A DNA stretch of 64,000 bases. Source: Pseudomonas parakoreensis. GTDB lineage: Bacteria > Pseudomonadota > Gammaproteobacteria > Pseudomonadales > Pseudomonadaceae. Shown here one piece after another: positions 28,654 through 38,349 of the stretch (positions within the stretch are counted from its first letter, which is position 1; the number at the start of each line of letters is the position of its first letter). The DNA lies in assembly GCF_021602155.1 (NCBI RefSeq), contig NZ_BQHY01000002.1, positions 62,001 to 126,000 on the forward strand, written 5' to 3'. Position numbers and translations under genes: made by a program. A model generated the notes under the pieces. The model saw only the letters and a program-made list of their open reading frames with translations. It was not told the DNA's origin and searched no databases.

Positions 28654-29190
28654 TTGCCTCGCATACTGACTCAGCCCAGCGCTGAAGAGCACCTGACCGA
28701 ACACGATGCCAAGATGTTCGGCTCACCCAAGGAACGGCTGGATTTCTATCGCAAGGAAATCCAGTACGAAACCAGCATCCTGGCCAACCGCACCGATGCC
28801 TATCTGGCCGCGCAGTCGTTTCTGGTGATTGCGTTTGCTTCGTGCATGTCCAACCTCAACCCCGAGTGGGGCAAACTGTTCACGCTGGTGGTGCCGCCAT
28901 TCCTGGCGCTGCTCGGGCTGCTCAGCTCGCTCAATGCGTGGCCGGGAATTCGTGCCGCGTACGACATCATTGACCACTGGCATTACAAACAGAGCGAGTT
29001 GTTGCGCAGCGAACCGATCATGGGCATGGCTTACGACGAGTCGCCACTGTTCAGCGAGATGGAGTCCAGCCATAAGGGCTATCGCAAATCGCTGTTGTTT
29101 TCGGTGCGCACGCCGTGGATTTTCGCCACGTTCTGGATCCTGCTGGGCGCTTATGCGGTGTTCATTCAGGTGACCAACCCCGGGGGTTGA
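28654..29190 (+). CDS. Unrecognised integral membrane protein
   Basis: A 178-residue protein with three likely membrane segments: FLVIAFASCM and LFTLVVPPFLALLGLLSSL close together near residues 55-90, and WIFATFWILLGAYAVFI near the C-terminus. Between them is a soluble loop (IRAAYDIIDHWHYKQSELLRS). The charged N-terminus contains KERLDFYRKEIQYETSILANRTDAYLAAQ, probably helical. I do not recognise a family. The start is uncertain: TTG at 28654 or ATG at 28714, the latter beginning just before the helical part. It follows the hybrid kinase by 66 bp and ends at a strong bidirectional terminator. Confidence 0.72.
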   Translation: MPRILTQPSAEEHLTEHDAKMFGSPKERLDFYRKEIQYETSILANRTDAYLAAQSFLVIAFASCMSNLNPEWGKLFTLVVPPFLALLGLLSSLNAWPGIRAAYDIIDHWHYKQSELLRSEPIMGMAYDESPLFSEMESSHKGYRKSLLFSVRTPWIFATFWILLGAYAVFIQVTNPGG

Positions 29191-29200
29191 GCGCTGCCCA

Positions 29201-29237
29201 AAGAAAAAGCCCGGACTTCGCAGCCGGGCTTTTTCTT
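29201..29237. terminator. Bidirectional rho-independent terminator
   Basis: AAGAAAAAGCCCGG (29201-29214) pairs perfectly with CCGGGCTTTTTCTT (29224-29237) around a 9-base loop. The runs of A and T at the two sides let it work on both strands. It separates the convergent membrane protein gene and the small gene on the minus strand. Confidence 0.92.
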
Positions 29238-29244
29238 GTGCGCT

Positions 29245-29541
29245 TTATTCGACGGTTTCAAGCTGCCGACGCAATGCCTGCGAGTGATGCGGGGACATCG
29301 GAATTGGCGGAAAGTCCTCGTTGAGGACACACAAGTGATCGATGGCTTCTGCGAACTTCGCATCGGCTTTGCGGCGCATTGCTCGATAGTGCTCAAACTG
29401 CTCAAGGTCCAGATTGTCCGCCTCCAGCAGCTCGTAAGCGGCGCGGTTGAGGGCGTGGGCATCTTCGAACAGTTGACGATTGCGTTCCAGGGCCAAAGCC
29501 CTGCAAGCCTTGATTTGTGCCGGATTCGAGCATTCTTTCAT
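29245..29541 (-). CDS. Small helical protein of unknown function
   Basis: A 98-residue protein that is almost entirely helical and rich in Ala, Glu, Leu and Arg (CRALALERNRQLFEDAHAL, then EADNLDLEQFEHYRAMRRKA). It has no signal peptide, membrane segment or known motif. The ATG at 29541 has AAGG eight bases upstream; a TTG at 29562 would add seven residues. It ends at the shared terminator. The antiporter gene on the same strand stops 188 bp upstream, so this gene probably has its own promoter in that gap, which is AT-rich near 29670-29730. Confidence 0.65.
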   Translation of the reverse strand: MKECSNPAQIKACRALALERNRQLFEDAHALNRAAYELLEADNLDLEQFEHYRAMRRKADAKFAEAIDHLCVLNEDFPPIPMSPHHSQALRRQLETVE

Positions 29542-29728
29542 GACCGTGACCTTGTTATCCAAAGATTCCTCTTCATGGGCTGCAAGCCGCAGGGGAACCG
29601 AACCTGCCGGACCTCGCCGAGTGCATCCAGCGAGGGGTTATGGTTGTGACTGCCGGAATCTGGAGAGGGATCCATTTATTTTCAGAAAAAACTTCGATGA
29701 ATTTCCCAAGATAATCCCACCGGAAAAA

Positions 29729-31072
29729 TCAGTTTTTTCGTTTCTGCCGTTGCTCGTAGCGCGCCAGCAACGGCTGCGTGCTGATGCCATGCAGCAAAAT
29801 GCTCAGTGCCACCACCGACAAGGTGATGTGGGTGCACAACGTCGCGACTGAAGGACTCAGACCATGGTTCAAGGCATAAAACAGATAAAACAGACTGCCG
29901 ATTCCGCGAATGCCGAACCAGCCGATCAATAGCCGCTGACCACCGTCGAGCAAGTTACCCCATGGCATCAGCGCGACGCAGACCGGACGTACCACGAAAA
30001 ACAGCACCGCGCCGATGACCAACGCCCGCCAGTCCCAATGCGGCACCAGTACCACGCCGAGCAGCGTTACCAGAAACACTTCCATGGCCCGTTCCACCAG
30101 GCTGCCGAACGAGAGCATGTCGCCCATCATGATACCGGCGGCGACCTGACTGCTTTCCAGTCGTTCGGTATCGCCGTGCACCGCGTTCTGCGGTTCGATG
30201 TTCTGATGGCCCACCACCGGTTGCACCAGATGTTCGGCCGGCGGTTGGCTCGCGCCGGTGGATTTGACTTCCTCCTGGCGCAAGCCGAGGCCGGCAGCGA
30301 ACACCGACAGAAAACCATAACCGCCAATCGCCTCTGCGCCGACGTAAGCCAGAGCAATCAGCGACAGTGCCAGGTAATCATTCGGGCTCAGGGTGCTGTC
30401 GTCGTTACGGATGCGCAGCGACAGGGTCAACCGACCGATGCCGCGACCCATCCAGTAACCGCTCAGCAGTCCGACCGGCACCGCCCAAAGCAAATCATGC
30501 AGCAGCCAATCGGTGAGTGCGCCGGGTTGTGCGTCGGCCTGCAACAACAGCAAACCGAGCATCACGAACGGAAACGCGATGCCGTCATTGAGCCCGGCTT
30601 CGCCAGACAGGCCAAAGCGCACGCTGTCGACATCCCGTGCATCGTTGACCTGCACCAGCGCTGCCAGCACCGGATCGGTCGGCGCCAGCATCGCCCCGAT
30701 CAGCAGCGACGGGCCCCACGACAGTTGCAGGCCCCAATGCAGCAATACGCTGACCCCGGCGATGGTCAGCACCATCACCGGGCCGGCCAGCCCGAACGCA
30801 ATTCGCCAACGCTTGTCGCGCAGTGGCAGGCGCAGCTTGAGGCCGCAGACAAACAGCGAAAACAGCACCGCCACTTCCGTGAGGTGTTCCATCCACACCG
30901 AGGCGTTTTCCAGTGACAGTTTCAGCAGGTCCAGACCGCTGGGGCCGATGCCGATCCCCAACAACAGGCACACGGCCGAAGTGGTAACCGGCATCCAGCG
31001 CAGGTACGACGAGGTCAGCGCCAAGGTCAGCAACACGGCACCCAGTACCGCGACCCAGATGGCAAAGCTCAT
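29729..31072 (-). CDS. Na+/H+ antiporter, CPA1/NhaP-type
   Basis: A 447-residue membrane protein with about 12 hydrophobic segments from the first residues (WVAVLGAVLLTLALTSSYL) to the C-terminus. The motif GPSLLIGAMLAPTDPVLAA and the later GLNDGIAFPFVMLGLLL carry the acidic residues of cation/proton antiporters of the CPA1 type, which exchange Na+ or K+ for protons to control pH and ion content. An insert at about 260-300 (GLRQEEVKSTGASQ) is a soluble loop. It is 36 bp after the Yip1-type membrane protein on the same strand, so the two may be one transcript. Confidence 0.88.
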   Translation of the reverse strand: MSFAIWVAVLGAVLLTLALTSSYLRWMPVTTSAVCLLLGIGIGPSGLDLLKLSLENASVWMEHLTEVAVLFSLFVCGLKLRLPLRDKRWRIAFGLAGPVMVLTIAGVSVLLHWGLQLSWGPSLLIGAMLAPTDPVLAALVQVNDARDVDSVRFGLSGEAGLNDGIAFPFVMLGLLLLQADAQPGALTDWLLHDLLWAVPVGLLSGYWMGRGIGRLTLSLRIRNDDSTLSPNDYLALSLIALAYVGAEAIGGYGFLSVFAAGLGLRQEEVKSTGASQPPAEHLVQPVVGHQNIEPQNAVHGDTERLESSQVAAGIMMGDMLSFGSLVERAMEVFLVTLLGVVLVPHWDWRALVIGAVLFFVVRPVCVALMPWGNLLDGGQRLLIGWFGIRGIGSLFYLFYALNHGLSPSVATLCTHITLSVVALSILLHGISTQPLLARYEQRQKRKN

Positions 31073-31108
31073 CTTTGCTCGTCCAATGACGATAGCGTTG
31101 GCACCCGG

Positions 31109-31720
31109 TTAACCAACGGTCGTTCGCAGGTACTCGGGCGAGAGCACGTTGAACCACAGCAGAATCATCGACACCAGAATGGTCACCATCACCAGCAGGC
31201 CGACGCCCCAGACGCAAGCCGAGTACAGCAGACCCTGTTCCTTGCGTTCATGCATAAACGTCGGCAAGCCAACGAACAGCAAGAACGTCGAATACACCGA
31301 AGCGGCCCCCAGTACCAGAATCGCCAGCCAGCGACTCGGATAGAGGCCGGCGATCCCAGCGACGAAGAACGGTGTCACGGTATAGGCGGCAAAGCCGATG
31401 CACTGGTTAAGCGTGGGGCGCGCGTCGAACGTACGCGACATCCAGCGGATGAACCCGCCGATGACGGCGACCCCGGCGACAATCGCCACATACAACAGAA
31501 TGCTCAGTTGCAGTGCACTGGCGGTGCTCAAGCGTACTGTCTCGCCAGCTGCCAGACTCCAGCCGACATAGCTGGTGCCGAGGAACAGACACACGGCGGG
31601 AATCAGCGCCAATAGCAACAGATGCGCCAGATAGTGACGGGGATGGGCCTCTTCCTCGCGGCGGATGTCGGTCCAGGCGAAGTTGGGCTGGGTGAAGAGT
31701 TTGATAAGAGGGGCGGACAT
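31109..31720 (-). CDS. Yip1-domain inner membrane protein
   Basis: A 203-residue protein with about five membrane helices after a short soluble N-terminus (LIKLFTQPNFAWTDIRREEEAH). The pattern of PNFAWTDI at the start, NQCIGFAAYTVTPFFVAGIAGLYP in the middle and GLYPSRWLAILVLGAASVYST fits the bacterial Yip1/DUF1282 family of uncharacterised membrane proteins. A strong purine-rich site (AGGAGGTCGTC) stands upstream of the ATG. It lies between a short-chain dehydrogenase gene (88 bp away) and the antiporter (36 bp away), all on the minus strand. Confidence 0.85.
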   Translation of the reverse strand: MSAPLIKLFTQPNFAWTDIRREEEAHPRHYLAHLLLLALIPAVCLFLGTSYVGWSLAAGETVRLSTASALQLSILLYVAIVAGVAVIGGFIRWMSRTFDARPTLNQCIGFAAYTVTPFFVAGIAGLYPSRWLAILVLGAASVYSTFLLFVGLPTFMHERKEQGLLYSACVWGVGLLVMVTILVSMILLWFNVLSPEYLRTTVG

Positions 31721-31808
31721 GACGACCTCCTGATCCTGCTGACCGGTTGGGGCTGTTACAGGTATGGAGGGACGTCATGCCGCCAGGTTCAGTTTTTTCT
31801 TGCGCCGC

Positions 31809-32666
31809 TCAGAGCATCGGCTTGCCGCCGGTGACGCCATAGCGCTGCCCGGTGATGTAACTGGCTTCATCCGAGGCCAGCAGCACGTAAATCGGCGCCA
31901 CTTCCACCGGCTGCCCCGGTCGGCCAAGCGGGGTGTTGCCACCGAAGTTCTGCACTTCTTCATCGGGCATGGTCGAGACGATCAGCGGCGTCCAGATTGG
32001 TCCGGGGGCCACGCAGTTCACGCGGATTTGTTTCGGGCCGAGGATCTGCGCCAGACCGCCGGTGAAGTTGGCAATCGCGCCTTTGGTGGTGGCGTAGGCC
32101 AGCAGGGTTGGTTTGGGCATGTCCGAGTTGATCGAGCTGGTGTTGATGATCGAGGCGCCGGGGCGCATGTGTTTGATCGCCGCCTGGCACAGGCGGAAAA
32201 TCGCGGTGATGTTGACATCGAAGGTCATCACCCATTCGTCATCGGGGATTTCTTCGAAGGTTTCGTGGGTCATCTGGAACGCGGCGTTGTTGACCAGAAT
32301 GTCGATGCGCCCGAAGCGCTCAACGGTCTTGTCCACCAGTTCCTGGCAATGGGCCTTGTGCGCGAGGTCGCCGGACAACAGCAGACACTGGCGGCCCGCC
32401 TGTTCGACCCAGCGCGCAGTCTCTTTGGCGTCGTCATGTTCATTCAGATAGGCCACGACGACATCGGCGCCTTCACGGGCGAAGGCAATCGCCACCGCAC
32501 GGCCGATGCCGCTGTCGGCGCCGGTGATCAGCGCAATCTTGCCGGCGAGCCGCCCGGAACCGACGTAGGTCTGCTCGCCACAATCGGGGTAGGGCTGCAT
32601 GTTGCTTTGCAAGCCCGGCACGGCTTGAGCTTGTTTGGGGAAGGGTGGTTTTGGGTAATCGGTCAT
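31809..32666 (-). CDS. Short-chain dehydrogenase/reductase (YghA-like)
   Basis: A 285-residue classical SDR. The nucleotide motif is ALITGADSGIGRA (TGxxxGxG), with NNAAFQM, the catalytic Ser in INTSSINSD and the YATTK of the Tyr-x3-Lys pair. The N-terminal extension of about 40 residues (PPFPKQAQAVPGLQ, then MQPYPDCGE) is the mark of the YghA/YdaD subgroup, stress-linked oxidoreductases that use NAD(P)H. Substrate unknown. GGAG stands seven bases before the ATG at 32666; a GTG just upstream is less likely. REP sequences separate it from the aminotransferase-type gene. Confidence 0.9.
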   Translation of the reverse strand: MTDYPKPPFPKQAQAVPGLQSNMQPYPDCGEQTYVGSGRLAGKIALITGADSGIGRAVAIAFAREGADVVVAYLNEHDDAKETARWVEQAGRQCLLLSGDLAHKAHCQELVDKTVERFGRIDILVNNAAFQMTHETFEEIPDDEWVMTFDVNITAIFRLCQAAIKHMRPGASIINTSSINSDMPKPTLLAYATTKGAIANFTGGLAQILGPKQIRVNCVAPGPIWTPLIVSTMPDEEVQNFGGNTPLGRPGQPVEVAPIYVLLASDEASYITGQRYGVTGGKPML

Positions 32667-32769
32667 CACAAATCTCCGAGGTTCTCAGGGCAGGTATGGG
32701 CGGTTGACCCGGACGGTTTGCCGTGAGTTCGATCGGATTTGCGCTGCACACCAACAGCAAACACAAACC

Positions 32770-32862
32770 CCCTGTAGGAGCTGCCGCAGGCTGCGATCTT
32801 TTGACTTTGGTTTTTTAAAACAAGATCAAAAGATCGCAGCCTGCGACAGCTCCTACAGGGGA
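32770..32862. repeat. REP palindrome pair (GTAGGAGCTGCC family)
   Basis: CTGTAGGAGCTGCCGCAGG near 32771 and inverse arm GCCTGCGACAGCTCCTACAG near 32860, with an AT-rich loop. It ends about ten bases from the stop codon of the MalY-type gene. Confidence 0.87.
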
Positions 32863-32872
32863 GGCGGTGTTT

Positions 32873-34027
32873 TCAGGTATTGCGCTGGGTCAGGGCATGC
32901 TCCATGCGGCGGATGCCTTCTTCGAGAAGTGACCGCGGGCAGCCGAAGTTCAGGCGCACGAACTGTTGGTGCTGATCACCGAAATCCAGTCCGGCGCTGA
33001 GGCCGACTTTGGCCTGTTCGAGGAAAAACTGCTGCGGGTTGTCCAGGTCCAGCGCCGAGCAATCGAGCCACGCCAGATAGGTCCCTTGCGGCACATTGAG
33101 GGTCACGCCCGGCAAGCGGCTGCGCACCGCATCCACCAGCCAGTCACGATTGGCCTGCAGATAGGTTTTCAGTTCGGCCAGCCACGGCGCACCTTCGCTG
33201 TAGGCGACGCGGGTGGCTTCCATGCCCAGCGGGTTGACGCTGTCGACCATGCCGCAACGGGCGTGGTTGACGCGCTCGCGCAGGGCGGCGTCCTGGATGA
33301 TCATGAACGAGGTCTTGAGGCCGGCAATGTTGTAGGCCTTGCTGGCCGACATCAGGGTGATGGTGCGCTTGGCGATTTCCGGGCTCAGGGAGGCGGTCGG
33401 AACGTGCACGCGGCCGTCGAAGCACAGCTCGGCGTGGATCTCGTCGGAGATGATCCAGGCGTCATGCGCCAGGCAGATGTCGGCGATATCCGTCAGCTCT
33501 TGGGCGCTGAACACCTTGCCGATCGGGTTGTGCGGGTTGCTCAGGAGCAGCGCACCGCCATTGGCCAGGGACTGACTCAACGCATCCAGCGGAGTGGCGT
33601 AGGTACCCCCGGCCTGGGCGACGAATTCCAGCTCGACCTTGTTCAGCCCCCAATGCCCCGGCGCGTGACGCAACGGCGGATAGTTCGGCACTTGCACCAC
33701 GACGTTCTGCTGCGGCTGCACGAGGGCTTTCAAAGCCATGTTGAAACCGGATTCAACGCCCGGCAGAAAGATCAGCTCCTGCGGTTTGACCTGCCAGGCG
33801 AACTTGTTCCACAGGTCGGCGACGATGGCTTCACGCAGATTGTCCTGCGCCACGCTGTAGCCCACCAGCGGGTGCAACAGGCGTTGTTGCAATGCCTCGA
33901 TGATCACCGGCGGCGCGGCGAAATCCATATCAGCGACCCACATCGGCAAGACGTCGGCCGGGTAGCGGCTCCATTTGGTGCTGCCGGTATCGTGGCGGTC
34001 GAATACCTGATCAAAATCGAAAGTCAT
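32873..34027 (-). CDS. PLP-dependent MalY/PatB-type C-S lyase or aminotransferase
   Basis: A 384-residue fold-type I PLP enzyme. It starts MTFDFDQVFDRHDTGSTKW and goes on to LPMWVADMDF, the mark of the MalY/PatB group (cystathionine beta-lyase activity). The family motifs follow: NPHNPIGKVF, then DAWIISDEIHAEL and the PLP lysine in TLMSASKAYNIAGLK. Members split cystathionine or other S-conjugates to pyruvate, ammonia and a thiol; some also act as regulators. The ATG at 34027 gives the standard N-terminus; an upstream ATG at 34066 adds 13 residues without homology. The divergent gap toward fdnG holds a REP palindrome. Confidence 0.9.
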   Translation of the reverse strand: MTFDFDQVFDRHDTGSTKWSRYPADVLPMWVADMDFAAPPVIIEALQQRLLHPLVGYSVAQDNLREAIVADLWNKFAWQVKPQELIFLPGVESGFNMALKALVQPQQNVVVQVPNYPPLRHAPGHWGLNKVELEFVAQAGGTYATPLDALSQSLANGGALLLSNPHNPIGKVFSAQELTDIADICLAHDAWIISDEIHAELCFDGRVHVPTASLSPEIAKRTITLMSASKAYNIAGLKTSFMIIQDAALRERVNHARCGMVDSVNPLGMEATRVAYSEGAPWLAELKTYLQANRDWLVDAVRSRLPGVTLNVPQGTYLAWLDCSALDLDNPQQFFLEQAKVGLSAGLDFGDQHQQFVRLNFGCPRSLLEEGIRRMEHALTQRNT

Positions 34028-34083
34028 GCGCGGTCTCGTGAAGGCGGGGTTGGTTCTGGGCGCCATTCTAAGCCCAACGCGAC

Positions 34084-34179
34084 CCCTGTGGGAGCTGGCT
34101 TGCCAGCGATGGCGTCGTCACTGTCGCTATTAGTGTTGACTGATCCACCGCTTTCGCTGGCAAGCCAGCTTCCACAGGG
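34084..34179. repeat. REP palindrome pair, GCTGGCTTGCCAGC variant
   Basis: GTGGGAGCTGGCTTGCCAGC near 34087 and inverse GCTGGCAAGCCAGCTTCCAC near 34176, about 50 bases between the arms. The outer right arm has TTCCAC where the usual sequence is TCCCAC. It lies between the divergent MalY-type gene and fdnG. Confidence 0.87.
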
Positions 34180-34347
34180 TTTTGCGTTCATTGGCCAATA
34201 GACCGACAAACGGCCGACGGTCGGTTTTCACACAGAGCATGTGGTCATTGTCTACAGTGAAATAGCCGGCAGCCATTCTGCCGTAACCGTGTTTGTCCAG
34301 AAAAAGCCCGGCTCAAGTACCGGGTTCCACCTGATCAGGAGTGCACG

Positions 34348-37300
34348 ATGGATCTCAGCCGTCGTCAATTCTTCAAGGTCGCCGGTATCGGCCTTGCAGG
34401 CTCTAGCCTGGGCGCGTTGGGCATGGCCCCGACGCAGGCCTTCGCCGAGCAGGTGCGTCACTTCAAGCTTGCCCACACTCATGAAACCCGCAACACCTGC
34501 CCGTATTGCTCGGTCGGTTGCGGGTTGATCATGTACAGCCAGGGCGATGCCGCGAAGAACGTCGCGCAAAATATCATCCATATCGAGGGCGACGCCGACC
34601 ACCCGGTCAACCGCGGCACCCTGTGTCCAAAAGGCGCGGGCCTGCTGGACTTCATTCACAGCCCCGGCCGCTTGCAATACCCGCAGGTGCGCAAACCCGG
34701 CAGCAGCGAATGGACGCGGATCAGTTGGGATGAAGCGCTCGATCGTATCGCCGACCTGATGAAGGCCGACCGCGACGCCAACTTCATCGAGAAAAATGCC
34801 AACGGGCAAACGGTGAACCGTTGGGTCTCCACCGGGTTCCTCGCGGCGTCGGCAGCGTCCAACGAAGCGGGCTACATCACCCAGAAGGTGATTCGCAGTC
34901 TCGGCATGCTGGGGTTCGATAACCAGGCGCGTGTCTGACACGGCCCGACGGTGGCAAGTCTTGCCCCGACGTACGGCCGTGGTGCCATGACCAATACCTG
35001 GACCGATATCGCCAACGCGAATCTGATCCTGGTGATGGGTGGCAACGCAGCAGAAGCGCATCCGTGCGGCTTCAAATGGGTGACCGAGGCCAAAGCGCAC
35101 AACGCTGCCCGGCTGATCGTGGTCGACCCGCGTTTTACCCGGACCGCTTCGGTGGCCGACTATTACGCGCCAATCCGCACCGGTACCGACATCGCCTTCA
35201 TGGGCGGGTTGATCAATTACTTGCTGACCGAGGACAAGATTCAGCACGAGTACGTGCGCAACTACACCGACGTTTCGTTCATCGTCAAAGCCGGGTTCAG
35301 CTTCGAAGACGGCCTCTTCAGCGGCTATGACGCGGCCAAGCGCAGCTACACCGACAAATCCGGCTGGGGTTACGAGCTGGGCGAGGACGGCTTCGTCAAG
35401 GTCGACCCGACCCTGCAGGACCCGCGCTGTGTCTATCAATTGATGAAGCAGCATTACAGCCGCTACAACATTGATCTGGCGAGCCAGATCTGTGGGATGC
35501 CGGTCGAGGCGATGAAAAAGATCTGGGAAGAAATCGCCACTTGCTCGATCCCGGGCAAGACCATGACCATTCTCTACGCCCTCGGCTGGACGCAACACTC
35601 GATTGGCGCGCAGATCATCCGCAGCGCGGCGATGGTGCAATTGCTGCTGGGCAACGTCGGCATGCCGGGCGGCGGGGTGAATGCCTTGCGCGGCCACTCG
35701 AACATTCAAGGCCTGACCGACCTCGGGTTGTTGTCCAACGCACTGCCGGGCTATCTGACCCTGGGCGGCGATGCCGAGCAGGACTACAACGCCTTCATCA
35801 AAAAGCGCACACAAATGCCGCTGCGTCCGGGGCAACTGTCTTACTGGCAGAACTACAGCAAGTTCCACGTCAGCCTGATGAAGGCGTGGTACGGCGCCAA
35901 CGCCACCGTCGAGAACAATTGGCTCTATGACCATTTGCCGAAACTCGACATTCCCAACTACGACGTGCTGAAAATGTTCGACCTGATGAGCCAGGGCAAG
36001 GTCAACGGCTACATGTGCCAAGGCTTCAACCCCATCGCCGCGTTGCCGGACAAGAACCGGGTCATGGGTGCACTGGCCAAACTCAAGTGGCTGGTGGTGA
36101 TGGATCCGCTGGCCACCGAAACCTCGGAGTTCTGGCACAACGTCGGGCCGTACAACGACGTGAAAAGCGTGGAGATCCAGACCGAAGTGATTCGCCTGCC
36201 CACCACTTGCTTCGCCGAGGAGGACGGCTCGCTGGTCAACAGCAGCCGCTGGCTGCAATGGCACTGGAAGGGCGCCGACGGCCCCGGCGAAGCGCGAACT
36301 GACATTCGCATCATGAGCGAACTGTTCCTGCGCCTGCGCAAGCGTTATCAGGCCGAGGGCGGCAAATTCCCCGATCCGCTGCTGAAACTGTCGTGGCCGT
36401 ACAAGATCGCCGATGAACCCTCGCCGGAAGAACTGGCGAAGGAAATCAACGGCAGCGCCATGGCTGACTTCACCGATGCCAGTGGCGCGACGGTCAAGGC
36501 CGGTTCGCAACTGGCCGGGTTCGGCTTGCTCAAGGATGACGGCAGTACCGCGTCCGGTTGCTGGATCTTCGCCGGCAGCTGGACCGAGGCTGGCAACCAG
36601 ATGGCCCGGCGTGACAACGCCGACCCGTATGGCATGCAACAGCATCAGGGCTGGGCCTGGGCGTGGCCGGCCAACCGGCGGATTCTCTACAACCGCGCTT
36701 CGGCAGACGTCGCGGGCAAACCGTGGGATCCGAAAAAACGTCTGGTGTGGTGGAACGGCAAGGCTTGGGGCGGCACCGATGTCCCGGACTACAAGGCCGA
36801 TGTGCCGCCGGAAGCCGGAATGAACCCGTTCATCATGAACCCCGAAGGCGTGGCGCGGTTCTTCGCCGTCGACAAGATGAACGAGGGGCCATTTCCCGAG
36901 CACTACGAGCCGTTCGAAACGCCCATCGGCATCAACCCGCTGCACCCGCAGAACAAGAAAGCCACCAGCAACCCGGCGGCGCGGATCTTCGACTCGGTCT
37001 GGGAAAGCCTCGGCGAAGCCAAGGACTTCCCGTACGCCGGCACCAGTTACCGGCTGACCGAACACTTTCACTTCTGGAGCAAGCATTGCAAGTTGAATGC
37101 GATTGCCCAGCCCGAGCAGTTCGTCGAAATCGGCGAAGTGCTGGCGAAGGAGAAGGGCATCGCCGCCGGAGACCGGGTGCGGGTCAGTTGCAAGCGCGGG
37201 TTCATCGAGGCGGTGGCGGTGGTGACCAAACGCATCCGGCCGCTGCAGGTCAACGGCCAGGTGGTGCATCAGATCGGCATCCCGCTGCACTGGGGATTCA

Positions 37301-37413
37301 CCGGTCAGACGCGTCACGGTTACCTGACCAACACCCTGGTGCCGTTCCTCGGCGATGGCAACACACAGACCCCGGAATCCAAGTCATTCCTGGTCAACGT
37401 GGAGAAACTGTAA
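34348..37413 (+). CDS. fdnG: Formate dehydrogenase major subunit, selenoprotein
   Basis: A 1021-residue molybdenum/tungsten-bis-MGD enzyme that oxidises formate to CO2 in the periplasm. It starts with a Tat signal (SRRQFFKVAGIGLAG) and a [4Fe-4S] motif with Cys 51, 54, 58 and 93. The reading frame meets TGA at 34936-34938 (residue 197), in the context QARV-Sec-HGPTVASLAPTYGRG, exactly where FdnG-type enzymes carry selenocysteine; the frame continues in phase to a TAA at 37413. It is therefore one gene, not two. AGGAG precedes the ATG. The genes for the iron-sulfur and cytochrome b subunits follow directly, then maturation and Sec-insertion genes. A product stopped at the TGA would be a 196-residue fragment. 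Confidence 0.97.
34936..34985 (+). promoter_or_regulatory. UGA-Sec codon and bacterial SECIS element of fdnG
   Basis: Directly after the in-frame TGA stands CACGGCCCGACGGTGGCAAG followed by TCTTGCC. GGCAAG can pair with its complement CTTGCC around a very short loop, and the longer outer stem lies in the CGACGG/CCCGACG flanks. The position immediately downstream of the UGA fits the bacterial SECIS that binds SelB. The fold was judged by eye. Confidence 0.75.
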
Positions 37414-38349
37414 ATGGCCAGCCAAGACATCATTGCCCGCTCGGCCACCACCACGGTGCCGCCCTCGGTGAGGAATCAGGAGGCGGTGGCCAAGCTGATC
37501 GACACCACCAAATGCATTGGCTGCAAGGCCTGCCAGGTCGCCTGCTCGGAATGGAACGAGCTGCGCGACGAGGTCGGCCACAACCACGGCACCTACGACA
37601 ACCCGCAGGACCTGAGCGCAGAAACCTGGACCTTGATGCGCTTCACCGAACACGAAACCGACGCCGGTAACCTGGAGTGGCTGATCCGCAAGGACGGCTG
37701 CATGCATTGCGCCGAGCCGGGTTGCCTGGCGGCCTGCCCAAGTCCCGGGGCGATCATCAAGCACGCCAACGGCATCGTCGATTTCGATCAGGATCATTGC
37801 ATCGGTTGCGGTTATTGCATCACCGGTTGCCCGTTCAACATTCCGCGCATCTCGCAGAAAGATCACAAGGCCTACAAATGCACCTTGTGTTCGGATCGGG
37901 TGGCGGTAGGGCTGGAGCCGGCCTGTGTGAAAACCTGCCCGACCGGCGCCATCGTCTTCGGCAGCAAGGAAGACATGAAGGAGCACGCTGCCGAACGCAT
38001 CGTCGACCTGAAAAGCCGTGGCTTCGACAACGCCGGGCTGTACGACCCGGAAGGCGTCGGCGGCACTCATGTGATGTACGTGTTGCATCACGCCGACACG
38101 CCGAAGATCTACGCCGGGTTGCCGGATGCACCGGCCATCAGTCCGCTGGTGGGCTTGTGGAAAGGCATCAGCAAACCGCTGGGCTTGCTGGCAATGGGCG
38201 CAGCGGTGCTGGCCGGGTTCTTCCACTACGTGCGTATCGGGCCGAATCGCGTCGAGGAGGATGAACATCCGACGCCACCTGATACCTCGGTGCACGTTGT
38301 CGATCCGGCGGTGCACACCTTCGACCCACGCGGGGAGGACCGGCCATGA
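37414..38349 (+). CDS. fdnH: Formate dehydrogenase iron-sulfur (beta) subunit
   Basis: A 311-residue electron-transfer subunit with four [4Fe-4S] cysteine groups: [35 protein letters not shown] and [20 protein letters not shown]. One C-terminal membrane helix ([17 protein letters not shown]) anchors it. It passes electrons from FdnG to the cytochrome b subunit. The ATG follows the fdnG stop with no gap, and its own stop overlaps the fdnI start (ATGA). The order G-H-I is the standard one. Confidence 0.96.
   Translation: MASQDIIARSATTTVPPSVRNQEAVAKLIDTTKCIGCKACQVACSEWNELRDEVGHNHGTYDNPQDLSAETWTLMRFTEHETDAGNLEWLIRKDGCMHCAEPGCLAACPSPGAIIKHANGIVDFDQDHCIGCGYCITGCPFNIPRISQKDHKAYKCTLCSDRVAVGLEPACVKTCPTGAIVFGSKEDMKEHAAERIVDLKSRGFDNAGLYDPEGVGGTHVMYVLHHADTPKIYAGLPDAPAISPLVGLWKGISKPLGLLAMGAAVLAGFFHYVRIGPNRVEEDEHPTPPDTSVHVVDPAVHTFDPRGEDRP

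Noticed and set aside
29236-29851. Plus-strand frames at 29236-29649 and 29480-29851
   Set aside because: They are antisense to the small helical protein or to the antiporter end and lie across the terminator; composition is not protein-like.
34348-34938. fdnG truncated at TGA 34936
   Set aside because: The frame and homology continue past the TGA, which is at the selenocysteine position, and selA, selB and selC are nearby.
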